NCBI GenBank assembly: GCA_963546395.1
Contig: CAUUMS010000004.1
Location: 84,160 to 148,159 of the forward strand
Source of the DNA: Bacteroides_D sp963546395
GTDB taxonomy: Bacteria > Bacteroidota > Bacteroidia > Bacteroidales > CAJPTX01
DNA length: 64,000 bases
Reading direction: 5' to 3'
Part shown: piece by piece, positions 18,061 to 27,012 of the stretch
Layout: each line of letters begins with the position of its first letter
How positions within the stretch are numbered: position 1 is the first letter of the stretch
Position numbers and translations under genes: made by a program
Notes under the pieces: generated by a model
What the model was told of the DNA's origin: nothing
The model's input: the letters and a program-made list of their open reading frames with translations, nothing else
The model's database searches: none

Positions 18061-18501
18061 ATGCGAGTAGTAGCGCAACGAGTAACCTCAGCCTCCGTCA
18101 CCGTGGACGGGCAAACGGTAGGCCGCATAGAGGCCGGACTCTTACTCCTGGTAGCCTTTGCACCCGATGACACCGTCGATGACAGCGCATGGATGGCCTC
18201 AAAGCTCGTGCGTCTACGCATCTTCGATGATGCGCAGGGGGTGATGAATTGCAGCGTGCTCGACACAGGGGGGAGCATCCTAGCCGTGAGCCAATTCACG
18301 CTCTACGGCGATGTCCGCAAGGGCACACGCCCCTCCTACGTGGGCAGTGCTCCTGCCGAGGTGGCCGAACCGCTCTACCTCACCTTCCTCCAGCAGCTAG
18401 AGAGCCTCATCCCTGGCCGCGTGGCGCATGGCACATTCGGTGCACACATGCAAGTGCAGCTAGAGAATGACGGCCCCGTAACGATCATCGTGGATCGGTA
18501 G
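18061..18501 (+). CDS. dtd: D-aminoacyl-tRNA deacylase
   Basis: A 146-residue cytosolic enzyme that hydrolyses D-aminoacyl-tRNA (and mischarged Gly-tRNA-Ala), protecting translation from D-amino acids. The ATG at 18061 (MRVVAQRVTSASVTVDG) matches the usual N-terminus; an open frame further upstream is ignored. Hallmarks are the active-site motif SQFTLYGDVRKGTRPSY and the C-terminal NDGPVTIIVDR, which supplies the Gly-cisPro substrate filter. The length is normal for the family. The last 17 bases overlap the 3' end of the convergent phosphoethanolamine transferase gene. No terminator was seen between the two converging genes. Confidence 0.97.
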   Translation: MRVVAQRVTSASVTVDGQTVGRIEAGLLLLVAFAPDDTVDDSAWMASKLVRLRIFDDAQGVMNCSVLDTGGSILAVSQFTLYGDVRKGTRPSYVGSAPAEVAEPLYLTFLQQLESLIPGRVAHGTFGAHMQVQLENDGPVTIIVDR

Positions 18502-20284
18502 AGGCCCCATCACCGCCTGCATTAACCCCACGCGTACTCCCCCTGAGGGCAGTGGCAGGGCAAGGGCTTTGCTCCCCCGTGGGGTATGGAGGCTCGGGGT
18601 AAATCCCATCCCCAGCAGGGGTTACCATCGTACGTGGTTGCACAGGAGTAAAAGTGCTATCGAGCAGGCTCCGGCTGCGATCCATACCCCCGTAGCGCAC
18701 CCGCACCAAATCGAGCAGCGTGTGGAACGTGCACGTCGTCTGGATGGGCAATCCCTTGTGGCTAGCTAGTATGGAATCCTGGCGGGGGAAGGCAGCCCGG
18801 TACTCAGGCGAGAGCCACACCAGGAAAGGCACGTGAGCCGTGTAATGGCTCGGCCTCGCATTGCAGTGCAAGATCTCCTGGTTGGCATCGTCGTACAGAT
18901 TCTCCCCATGGTCGGCCACGTAGAGGAGAAATGCTGGCCGGTGCGTACGCTCCAGAATGCCGATGAGCGAATCGAGCATCATGTCCGTGTATGCGATGGT
19001 ATTATCGAACGAATTCACAAACACCTCACGCCGAGACGGATCTGGCAGCTGATTGAACCCTTCTACGCTCCGCGACAGCTCGGGCTTAAACTGGGCAAAC
19101 GATTCGGGGTACCGCTCGGTATACTGAAAGTGTCCTCCATAGGGGTGGAGCACAAGGAATCCCGGGCCCTGCACCGTATCGACAAACTGCTTGGCGTGCG
19201 GCAATAGCACCCCGTCATAGGGTGTACGCTTGGGGAATCGAGCGTCGATTTGCAGCGTGCTCGTGCAGGCTCTCATGGCGAGCGAGCTCCACAGCTCGTA
19301 GGTCTGCAACGTCACCCACTGTTGCACCAGCCCCGCACGGTTGAGCACCTCGGTGAGGAACGGCTCCTGCATCCACCGCGCCTCATCGGCTGGCGTGCTC
19401 GTTGACACCAGCATCGGGGCCGCAACCACCGTGCAGTTCGACGGGCTATAGGCATCCGGGAAGAAATACACATCCCCCCGCTTCGATAGGCGTGGATTCG
19501 TGGGCCTCTCGTAGCCCGCTAGCTGCCAGTTGCACGCACGGGATGTCTCACCAATGACAAGCACCCCCAGCACCGGAACCGTATCAAGATGCTCCACACC
19601 CTCAATGGGCATACTTGCGCGCTGCGCTAGAATCTGCTGCGTGCTAGCCTGCTGCGACTGAAAGCGCATGGTATACAGGGCAGTCTTCAGCGTGGGAACC
19701 CCGCCCACAACTATGCGCAGCACCTCCTTGTACTGACGAATACCGCCCTCCAGCTTCCCCTCACCAGGCGCAAAACGGATGGCCACAAGGGGAGCGCACA
19801 CGCCGCAAGCCCCGAGAATGAGGAGCCAGCGGATGCGCCGACGAAACAGGTAAAACCGAGCCGGAAAGCAACGGAACGAGAGCACGAAATAGGCAACGAG
19901 GGCCAGCACGTAGAGCAGGGCTGGGAGCCAGTACACCTGAATCTGCCCTGCGGCAGCCCCCCACCCCGTGGTGCGCATAGAGCTGTACAACGTGTACGTA
20001 AGCGGCTCGCCGATGGAGAGCCAGCTCGCAAGCTCAAACAGGCACAGCAACCACGTGACCCCACCCAGCACCATCCACCAGCGCACGGGCAAAACGACGG
20101 CCGGCACCATCAGCAGCACAAGCCCCACCACGCACTGGGTGGCCACAATGCCCCACGGCACGGCCTGATGCGCCATGGAATTAATCAGCAGGAACGTGGG
20201 GACGAGATTAATCGCAATCAGCACCACCAGGAGCAACCACTGCCCCCACGTGGCGTGCTGCTGCGCACTCCGATTTCTACTCAT
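18485..20284 (-). CDS. Phosphoethanolamine transferase, EptA-like (paralog 1)
   Basis: A 599-residue inner-membrane enzyme of the sulfatase/alkaline-phosphatase superfamily, predicted to add phosphoethanolamine to lipid A or another envelope glycan. About five N-terminal transmembrane segments (residues 15-170) precede the periplasmic catalytic domain. VLVIGETSRACNWQLAGYER contains the phosphoacceptor Thr, and LYVADHGENL carries metal ligands. The C-terminus extends about 60 residues past the catalytic fold as a Pro/Gly-rich tail (GEQSPCPATALRG). It lies 32 bp downstream of a closely related paralog, so the two are probably co-transcribed. Its 3' end overlaps convergent dtd by 17 bases. The lipid A target is inferred; such changes reduce cationic antimicrobial peptide binding in other bacteria. 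Confidence 0.88.
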   Translation of the reverse strand: MSRNRSAQQHATWGQWLLLVVLIAINLVPTFLLINSMAHQAVPWGIVATQCVVGLVLLMVPAVVLPVRWWMVLGGVTWLLCLFELASWLSIGEPLTYTLYSSMRTTGWGAAAGQIQVYWLPALLYVLALVAYFVLSFRCFPARFYLFRRRIRWLLILGACGVCAPLVAIRFAPGEGKLEGGIRQYKEVLRIVVGGVPTLKTALYTMRFQSQQASTQQILAQRASMPIEGVEHLDTVPVLGVLVIGETSRACNWQLAGYERPTNPRLSKRGDVYFFPDAYSPSNCTVVAAPMLVSTSTPADEARWMQEPFLTEVLNRAGLVQQWVTLQTYELWSSLAMRACTSTLQIDARFPKRTPYDGVLLPHAKQFVDTVQGPGFLVLHPYGGHFQYTERYPESFAQFKPELSRSVEGFNQLPDPSRREVFVNSFDNTIAYTDMMLDSLIGILERTHRPAFLLYVADHGENLYDDANQEILHCNARPSHYTAHVPFLVWLSPEYRAAFPRQDSILASHKGLPIQTTCTFHTLLDLVRVRYGGMDRSRSLLDSTFTPVQPRTMVTPAGDGIYPEPPYPTGEQSPCPATALRGSTRGVNAGGDGASTDPR

Positions 20285-20316
20285 GTGTGCAACCTCAACG
20301 CTGTGTGGGTAAAACG

Positions 20317-22167
20317 CTAGGAACCCGAGCCCTCGTCATTGTCAATCTGGCAACCGTAATACCCGCTGACAACCAGGGACAAGCTGTCGCGCAGCCGCTG
20401 CTCATTCTTCGGGTACCCCGGCTCGGGATGAAGACTCCCATCGGGATTGAGCATCATGCGTGGACGCATGGGGGCAAACGTGCTGTCAATCAGGCTACGA
20501 CCTGGATCCATGCCCCTGTATCGCACCCCGGCCAGGTCGAGCACCGTGTGGTAGGTGCACGTCGTCTGGATGGGCAAATACCGATGGCTATTCAAGATGG
20601 AATCCTGGCGAGGGAAAGCGGCTCGATACTCGGGCGAGAGCCACACCAGGTAAGGTACATGCGCCTCGTAGTGCGTGGGTTTCGCGCTGGCGTGCAACAG
20701 ACCCACGTCGGACGCATCGAACAGATTCTCCCCGTGATCGGCCACGTAGAGCATGAAGGCCGGTCGCCCCAGACCCGCAAGATACGACACGATCGAGTCA
20801 AGCACCATATCGGTATAAACGATGGTGTTATCGAACGAATTGACCAGCAGATCACGGTGCTCCGGGTTGAGCTGCATGTACTCAGAGGCCGAACGCCCCA
20901 GCTCGGGGGTAAAGGTGCTGTAGGACGGCGTGTAACGGTCGATATAGTTGAAATGCCCACCGTAGGTGTGCACCACGAGCATCGTGTTCCCCTTCGATGA
21001 TGTCAGGAAGTTGCGCACAAATGGCAACAACTTCTCATCCAGCGGCACGGGGTTCGGGAAGCTGTAGTCTAGCACGTGCGTGTAGTCGCATGGTGCCATG
21101 GAGAGCACGGCCCATGGATTCTGCGTGCTCTGCAAGGTGATCCACCCCGTGCGGAAACCTGCCTGGCTGAAGACCTCCGTCAAGAAGGGTTGCCGCATCC
21201 ACGCATCCTTATCCTGCGGCGTGGCCGGTGACACCAGCATCGGGGCCGACAGTATGGTGTAATTGGCACCGCTGTAGGCATCGGAGAAAAAGTAGAGCCC
21301 CTCGCGCTGAGACAGGCGTGGATTCGTGGCACGCTCGTAGCCCGCCAGCTGCCAGTTGCACGCGCGGGACGTCTCGCCAATCACCAGTACCCCCACCACT
21401 GGGACAGTGTCACTGGTGCGAATCAGCCCTTCCACCTGGGGCATCCCCCGCTGCGCCAGCACCCGCTTTGTGCTAGCCTGCGCCTTCTGGTAGGCCACGG
21501 TGTGCCGCAGCACATCGAATGGGTAGGTTCCGTTAATGAGCCCCTTGAGGGCGGAATGGTACTGGCGTTCGATGAAGAACTTCCAATCGCACTTCTCCTC
21601 CGAACCACGGGCAATGAGCAGCGGCAGGCAAGCCATCACCACGAGCAGCACGGGCAATGCGGCTACACGGAATCGCACCGACAAGCGCACCCCCCGGGGG
21701 GCAAAGCGGAACAGGAGCACGAAGTAGAGCAGCAGGGCCACCACATAGCCCACGGTGGGCACTAGGTAGGCCCTGAGCTGTCCCAGCGACTCCCCTAGCG
21801 TGGTGGCACGGATAGAGCTGTAGATGGCGTAGTTCAGCGGCTCGCCGATAGAGAACCAGCTCGTGAGCTCGATGGGCAAAAGCAGCAGCAGCAACCCCTC
21901 AAGGAAGAGCCAGCCCCGCAACGGGAGCACCAGCAACGGCACCAACAGGAGCACGAGCACCATGCCCAGCTGCGCCACCGCGTAGCCCAACCCCAGCGCT
22001 GCCAGATGCCGCACTAGAAGCATGTTGGGCAACAGGACGAACAGCAACATCAGGCACGTCACCACAAGGCCGACAGGCGACATCCCCCGCCGATGGTGTC
22101 TTCGCCTCACCCGTTTGGCCGATGCGTTCCGGCACTGATTACGATTTCCCAGGCCTGTGCACCCCAT
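20317..22167 (-). CDS. Phosphoethanolamine transferase, EptA-like (paralog 2)
   Basis: A 616-residue protein with the same architecture as its downstream neighbour: N-terminal transmembrane segments (about residues 28-190) and a periplasmic sulfatase-fold domain with VLVIGETSRACNWQLAGYER and LYVADHGENLFDASD. The two share long identical stretches around the active site but differ in the membrane domain and in the tail after the fold. The ATG at 22167 gives a basic N-terminus (NASAKRVRRRHHRRG); the Met at residue 29 is an alternative start. The tandem pair suggests duplication with divergence in acceptor, for example different lipid A phosphates or core sugar. This split in specificity is inferred. 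Confidence 0.88.
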   Translation of the reverse strand: MGCTGLGNRNQCRNASAKRVRRRHHRRGMSPVGLVVTCLMLLFVLLPNMLLVRHLAALGLGYAVAQLGMVLVLLLVPLLVLPLRGWLFLEGLLLLLLPIELTSWFSIGEPLNYAIYSSIRATTLGESLGQLRAYLVPTVGYVVALLLYFVLLFRFAPRGVRLSVRFRVAALPVLLVVMACLPLLIARGSEEKCDWKFFIERQYHSALKGLINGTYPFDVLRHTVAYQKAQASTKRVLAQRGMPQVEGLIRTSDTVPVVGVLVIGETSRACNWQLAGYERATNPRLSQREGLYFFSDAYSGANYTILSAPMLVSPATPQDKDAWMRQPFLTEVFSQAGFRTGWITLQSTQNPWAVLSMAPCDYTHVLDYSFPNPVPLDEKLLPFVRNFLTSSKGNTMLVVHTYGGHFNYIDRYTPSYSTFTPELGRSASEYMQLNPEHRDLLVNSFDNTIVYTDMVLDSIVSYLAGLGRPAFMLYVADHGENLFDASDVGLLHASAKPTHYEAHVPYLVWLSPEYRAAFPRQDSILNSHRYLPIQTTCTYHTVLDLAGVRYRGMDPGRSLIDSTFAPMRPRMMLNPDGSLHPEPGYPKNEQRLRDSLSLVVSGYYGCQIDNDEGSGS

Positions 22168-22352
22168 GCTCTACCAATTTGCTAGCTAATAGAATTCAAA
22201 TACCCCGAGCAGCCCAGCTCTCATGCACGTTTCGCCCATAGGGACGCACATCACGCCGCAGGCATGCGGACGCTCTGAAGGCTGGCTCCCGGCACTATAC
22301 AAACAATAAGTCTCGGCAAATATTATAGTTCTCAGCATTTACCTCGCAAGCC

Positions 22353-24977
22353 CTATAGCCCGAGCTGATTGCGCAGAGCGGCAATCTTTGCCTCTGCATC
22401 TGATAATTTTTTACGCTCAGACTCTATTACGGTTTCGGGCGCGCTGGCCAAAAAACGCTCATTCTGCAATTTCTTGAGCACAATAGCCTTGAAGCCCTCC
22501 ATGTACTCCAAGTCCTTCTGAATGCGTCGCCGCTCCTCATCCGCATCCACCATGCCGGTAAGAGGCACGAAATACTCACAGTTGCCCACAAGGAATGTGG
22601 TAGCATCAGCCCCTGGCGCATCGCACAGCTCCACCGCATCAATGTGTGCCAGATGGCACACGAGCTCAGTGCCCTCGGGTGACAGCTGCATCTTACCACG
22701 ATAGAGCAAGCGCAGCGGCTCGCGCATACCGATACCCTTCGACTGCCTGATGGCCCGCACATTGGACACCACAGACTTCAGCTCCTCATACTCTGCCAAG
22801 AGCTCGGCAGACGGCTCGCCCCCTTTGGGCCAAGCCTCAACCATCAGGCTCTTACCCGCGCGCTCATCCCCACCCAAGTGGTGCCACAGCTCCTCGGTGA
22901 TGAACGGCATGAATGGGTGCAAGGTCGCCAGCAAGGCCTCAAACAGCGTCTGCACCCTGCTGTAGATCTGGCCCGACATCGCCTCGCCGCGGGCAGGCTT
23001 CACCATCTCCAGGGCCCAGGCCGAGAAGTCGTCCCAGAACAGCCGGTAAAGCTCCATCAGGGCCTCCGAAATCCGGTACTGCTCAAACATGCGATCCACC
23101 TCGGCCAGCACCTTCATCATGCGAGCCTCGAAGAGATCCAATGCCCTCACGTGTCGTGCCTCGGGCTTGCGCTGCTCGTCCACCGTCCACCCCTTCACCA
23201 GGCGGAGAGCATTCCAGATCTTGTTGCAGAAATTGCGCCCCTGCTCCAGGAGCGTCTCATCAAACAGCAAATCGTTCCCCGCGCTGGAGCACAGCAACAT
23301 GCCCATGCGCACCCCGTCGGCCCCGTACTTCTCCATCAGGGAGATAGGATCAGGGCTATTGCCGAGCGACTTGCTCATCTTCCTACGCTGCTGATCGCGC
23401 ACGATGCCCGTGAGGTAGACATGGCGGAATGGCGGCGTGTGGCGATACTCGCAACCGGCCATCACCATGCGTGCCACCCAGAAGAAGATGATCTCCGGTG
23501 CCGTGACGAGTGCGCTGGTAGGATAGTAGTAGTTGATCTCGGGGTTATCCGGATGGCGGATGCCGTCGAAGACCGAGATGGGCCAGAGCCACGAGCTAAA
23601 CCACGTGTCGAGAACGTCCTCATCCTGGCGCAATGCGCTGAGGGGCAATGCATCGTCCCCCATCAGCTTACGGGCCTGGGCGAGTGCCTCGTCTTCCGTC
23701 TCAGCCACCACCACCCGCCCGTCGGGCAGATACCAGGCGGGGATGCGATGCCCCCACCAGAGCTGACGCGAGATACACCAGTCGTGCACCCCCTCCATCC
23801 AGTGGCGATAGGTGCCCACGAAGCGTTGGGGGATCAGCTCCACCTGCCCCTGCAACACCGCATCGAGAGCCGGCTTTGCCATCTCATCCATCTTGAGGAA
23901 CCACTGCGTGGAGAGCTTGGGCTCTATCACGGCATCGGTGCGCTCGCTGTGGCCAATGCTGTGGGTGTACTCCTCTACGTGGTCGAGCAAACCGGCCTGC
24001 TCGAGATCGGCCACAATGCGCCGTCGCACCTCGAAACGATCGAGCCCTACGTACATCCCAGCCGCCTCGGAGAGCGTGCCGTCATCATTGAAGACATCTA
24101 TCGTAGGCAGGCTGAACCGCTCGCCTATCTTGAAGTCATTGATATCGTGGGCTGGCGTAATCTTGAGGGCACCCGTGCCGAACTCGAGATCTACGTAGTC
24201 GTCCTGAATGATCGGCACCTCACGTCCCACCAGGGGCACCACCACCCGCTGCCCCTTGAGGTGCGCGTAGCGCATGTCGTTCGGATTGACGCAGACGGCC
24301 GTGTCGCCCATGATGGTCTCAGGGCGCGTGGTGGCCACCAGCAGGTACTCGGAGCTCCCCACCAGCTTATAGCGCAGGTAGTAGAGATGGCCCTGCTCCT
24401 CGCGGTAGATCACCTCCTCATCGCTGAGGGCCGTCTGGGCCTGGGGGTCCCAGTTCACCATGCGCACCCCCTTGTAGATGAGTCCCTTGCGGTAGAGATC
24501 CACAAACACCTTGATGACGCTCTCGGAGCGAGCCTCATCCATGGTGAACGCCGTGCGGGCCCAGTCGCATGAAGCCCCGAGACGCTTGAGCTGCTCGAGG
24601 ATAATGCCGCCGTGCTTCTCCTTCCACTCCCACGCATGGGCCAAGAATTCGTCCCGTGTGAGCGTTGACTTGTCGATGCCCCGCTTGCGCAGCATCTCCA
24701 CCACCTTCGCCTCGGTGGCAATGGACGCGTGGTCGGTGCCCGGCACCCAGCAAGCGTTGCGACCCATCATGCGTGCCCTCCGCACCAGCACGTCCTGCAA
24801 CGTGTTGTTGAGCATGTGGCCCATGTGGAGCACCCCCGTGACGTTGGGGGGCGGGATCACCACGGTGAATGGCTCCCGATCATCGGGCTCGGAGTGGAAC
24901 AAGCCCTGCTCCTGCCAGAATGCGTACCAACGGGATTCGAATGACGACGGGTCGTACTTAGTAGAAAGCTCTTGCAT
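22353..24977 (-). CDS. valS: Valyl-tRNA synthetase
   Basis: An 874-residue class I aminoacyl-tRNA synthetase that charges tRNA-Val. The start is taken at the ATG at 24977 (MQELSTKYDPSSFESRWYAF); a TTG three codons upstream is less likely. Signature motifs are PPNVTGVLHMGHMLNN (HIGH class) and RRKMSKSLGNSPDP (KMSKS). The editing CP1 domain includes LVATTRPETIMGDTAVCV. The anticodon-binding domain and C-terminal coiled coil (from DEERRRIQKDLEYMEG) are intact. The length is normal for a bacterial ValRS. A TATCTTTG box at 25032-25039 is a likely promoter. It stands alone, divergent from tRNA-Cys. Confidence 0.98.
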   Translation of the reverse strand: MQELSTKYDPSSFESRWYAFWQEQGLFHSEPDDREPFTVVIPPPNVTGVLHMGHMLNNTLQDVLVRRARMMGRNACWVPGTDHASIATEAKVVEMLRKRGIDKSTLTRDEFLAHAWEWKEKHGGIILEQLKRLGASCDWARTAFTMDEARSESVIKVFVDLYRKGLIYKGVRMVNWDPQAQTALSDEEVIYREEQGHLYYLRYKLVGSSEYLLVATTRPETIMGDTAVCVNPNDMRYAHLKGQRVVVPLVGREVPIIQDDYVDLEFGTGALKITPAHDINDFKIGERFSLPTIDVFNDDGTLSEAAGMYVGLDRFEVRRRIVADLEQAGLLDHVEEYTHSIGHSERTDAVIEPKLSTQWFLKMDEMAKPALDAVLQGQVELIPQRFVGTYRHWMEGVHDWCISRQLWWGHRIPAWYLPDGRVVVAETEDEALAQARKLMGDDALPLSALRQDEDVLDTWFSSWLWPISVFDGIRHPDNPEINYYYPTSALVTAPEIIFFWVARMVMAGCEYRHTPPFRHVYLTGIVRDQQRRKMSKSLGNSPDPISLMEKYGADGVRMGMLLCSSAGNDLLFDETLLEQGRNFCNKIWNALRLVKGWTVDEQRKPEARHVRALDLFEARMMKVLAEVDRMFEQYRISEALMELYRLFWDDFSAWALEMVKPARGEAMSGQIYSRVQTLFEALLATLHPFMPFITEELWHHLGGDERAGKSLMVEAWPKGGEPSAELLAEYEELKSVVSNVRAIRQSKGIGMREPLRLLYRGKMQLSPEGTELVCHLAHIDAVELCDAPGADATTFLVGNCEYFVPLTGMVDADEERRRIQKDLEYMEGFKAIVLKKLQNERFLASAPETVIESERKKLSDAEAKIAALRNQLGL

Positions 24978-25031
24978 ACGGGACAAAATGAACTTTTACG
25001 CTGAGGTGAAGCACCCCTCCGGGCCAATGCA

Positions 25032-25039
25032 CAAAGATA
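25032..25039 (-). promoter_or_regulatory. -7 promoter box of valS
   Basis: TATCTTTG on the minus strand matches TAnnTTTG, 54 bp upstream of the valS ATG. No convincing TTTG was seen at the -33 position. Confidence 0.6.
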
Positions 25040-25155
25040 TGCAAAAGTGCACTTTCGCCCGTGGCGCAAGCCCTCGACATGGTGCCCTCCGCCCCCATTC
25101 CCCCGGCGATTGCCACGCGCATGCGCAGCGTAGCTCAACCATGGCAACAAGGGTG

Positions 25156-25211
25156 CAACGAGGTACCAAACCCATATTTTGCCGCTCAAATACGGTTTTG
25201 GTACGTCGTTG
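25156..25211. repeat. Intergenic hairpin repeat, copy B (diverged)
   Basis: An imperfect inverted repeat of about 24 bases per arm: CAACGAGGTACCAAACCC against AATACGGTTTTGGTACGTCG. Compared with copies A (1085) and C (48836), the inner arms differ by paired or G-U-compatible changes (GGTTTTGGTAC for GGACTTGATAC), so pairing potential is largely kept. The flanking GCAACAAGG upstream and TTGGTACGA downstream also match copy A. It lies between valS and tRNA-Cys. Apart from this and the two promoters, 24978-25469 shows no gene. Confidence 0.75.
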
Positions 25212-25419
25212 GTACGATGAGGAGGGGTTGCACGTGCCCCATCGCATGCCCAGAGATTGCCCAGCGAGACGAGGCCCCTGAGCGCATGGCAGAGCCGCAT
25301 GCCCAAGAATCTATCATGAGCCCACCATGCGCACGGATGCAGGAGGTCAGTAAAGCCCTCAAGGGGAGGCTACAAGCCATCTGCACGCACGAGGAGGGGC
25401 GGCGGGAAGAGGCGCAGCG

Positions 25420-25451
25420 TTTGCCCATTTACAAAAGGATTAATACCTTTG
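25420..25451 (+). promoter_or_regulatory. Promoter of tRNA-Cys, full Bacteroidota consensus
   Basis: TTTG at 25420-25423, a spacer of 20 bases, then TACCTTTG at 25444-25451. This fits the -33/-7 pair TTTG-N19-21-TAnnTTTG described for Bacteroides and relatives. The tRNA begins 18 bases after the -7 box. Confidence 0.85.
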
Positions 25452-25469
25452 TCGTCGTATACGACCTTG

Positions 25470-25540
25470 GGTATCGTGGCCGAGTGGTTAGGCAGAGGTC
25501 TGCAAAACCTCGTACAGCGGTTCGATTCCGCTCGATACCT
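25470..25540 (+). tRNA. tRNA-Cys (GCA)
   Basis: A 71-nt cloverleaf. The acceptor arms GGTATCG (25470-25476) and CGATACC (25533-25539) pair perfectly. The anticodon loop CTGCAAA gives GCA, and the T arm contains GGTTCGATTCC. The CCA end is not encoded. Confidence 0.96.
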
Positions 25541-25915
25541 CAACCCGAGCAGCGCAAGTTCTGCACCAGCGAGAGCAGCTGGGCTCCACCACAGGGCAAC
25601 AGGGCGCATGAGGGATGTGATTGATGCCTTGGCCCTGCGCATTCAGCCAGGTGCAAATTGAGCTCCACGGATGCTACGCCGCTCAGCAGTGGCGACCTCA
25701 TTGGCTGTAGAGGCCCATCGCCATCGTTGCGCATCAGCCCCTAGCCTTTCAGGCCCGCCAGAGAATGACGGGATGTGTTTTGCGGGTGGAGGATCGTAGA
25801 ATTCACCCCCATAGGTCGATAAGAGCCCGTCGGGCAACCGCCAGATCGAGGTGATTTGGTCACGAGGGATGCCCCGCAGGCGCAAAGCCCCATCCAATTC
25901 TACAACGCTGTGAAC
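25541..25915. other. Intergenic region without recognisable gene
   Basis: About 375 bases between tRNA-Cys and the next gene. An 84-codon minus-strand frame (25643-25897) has no recognisable family or start signal and is not accepted. No terminator for the tRNA was identified. Confidence 0.5.
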
Positions 25916-26791
25916 ATGGCAGGAATCCGACCCATTTTCGCCCTTCTAGCACTGGCGGCCATCCACGCCGCGCTCACGTCTTCGCTGCATGCGCAGTCAC
26001 GGCCCGGACGGGTCATCTACACGCCCGACAAATCGCCAGTACCCTACGCCGCCATTGTGGTCGGGAAGAGTGCCCCGCTGTACACTGACGACCGGGGGCT
26101 GTTTGAGCTGGATGAGAGCACGATGCGTCTGGACAGCATCACCGTGCTAGCCATGGGGTGCCATCCGTTCCGCATCTCCATGGCGCAGTGGATGAAGGGG
26201 GATGGAACGATCAGCATTCCGAATGAGTTTGCCCCACAGTCCCAGAGCATTAGCGGTGGCGGAGTGGGCAGGAGCTGGATTGGGAACCTCAAGGAGTACA
26301 CCCCATGGGAGAATCCCAAGTATGCCGCTCACCTGGGACAGGTGCTAGTGACCCGTATACAGGCCCCCAACGGGCGCGGCGGAACGCTTCAGCAGCTCGC
26401 ATTTCGCTTTGTGAGTGGGGGAAAATCGTCATACCCCCTGGTGCAGGTGCGCGTGCGCCTGTTCCGCTACGATGAAAGCCACAATAGGCCTGGGGCCGAG
26501 GTCAACATTGGCAGCATCTTCATTCCCGATGCTAGCGGGAAGTGCCAGGTGGATCTGCGACATCTCAACGTGCCCTTCCCCGCGGAGGGGCTATGCGCAG
26601 GCATAGAGTGGGTGGGTGATCGCACCGAGGTGGGCAATGCAACCCACGTGGAGCCCGTGATTCATATCACGGCAAAGGCCCACCCGTACACGTGGGAGCT
26701 CGATGCTCGGCAGGGGTGGAAGCGCGCAGAGCTAAGTCCGACGGGTGATGCGGCCCGCGGGCTGATAGTGGGAGCAGAGGTGAACCAGTAA
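25916..26791 (+). CDS. Secreted protein of unknown function with carboxypeptidase-regulatory-like domain
   Basis: A 291-residue protein. The ATG at 25916 gives a signal peptide (MAGIRPIFALLALAAIHAAL, cleavage near HAQ); the frame is open 20 codons further upstream without signal features. Residues about 33-95 (RVIYTPDKSPVPYAAIVVG, then DDRGLFELDE) look like a CarboxypepD_reg/CNA-B-type beta-sandwich, as in many Bacteroidota envelope proteins. The remainder, from about residue 110, is a beta-rich domain (TLQQLAFRFVSGGK, VQVRVRLFRYDE, AEGLCAGIEWVGD) whose pattern recalls surface or adhesin-like jelly-roll folds. No lipobox Cys, TonB barrel or T9SS tail is present. I do not recognise the family. 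It has no co-directional neighbour. Confidence 0.7.
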   Translation: MAGIRPIFALLALAAIHAALTSSLHAQSRPGRVIYTPDKSPVPYAAIVVGKSAPLYTDDRGLFELDESTMRLDSITVLAMGCHPFRISMAQWMKGDGTISIPNEFAPQSQSISGGGVGRSWIGNLKEYTPWENPKYAAHLGQVLVTRIQAPNGRGGTLQQLAFRFVSGGKSSYPLVQVRVRLFRYDESHNRPGAEVNIGSIFIPDASGKCQVDLRHLNVPFPAEGLCAGIEWVGDRTEVGNATHVEPVIHITAKAHPYTWELDARQGWKRAELSPTGDAARGLIVGAEVNQ

Positions 26792-27012
26792 CGACTCTCC
26801 GGCTGAAGATTGGCCCCCGTAGGAGGACGGCCATCGGATAGCATACGGGTCGGATAACTCGGCCGCCCGCATAGGCACAACAGGAGGGATTACGGGTTAC
26901 GGATTCGCTTAGGCATGGCCAGCCCTTGAGCCTAAACTGACCCTTTGCGCCAAATGGGCCACCCCGTCCAGATGCCCCACGTACTGCAATGGGGCGCAAC
27001 GCAGGCGCGCAG

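Noticed and set aside
22878..24572. Long plus-strand open frame (564 codons) opposite valS
   Set aside because: Antisense shadow of valS; no recognisable domain or start signal.
25643..25897. 84-codon minus-strand frame between tRNA-Cys and the secreted protein gene
   Set aside because: Composition is not clearly absurd, but there is no start signal, no family and it overlaps the next gene's upstream region; not enough support.
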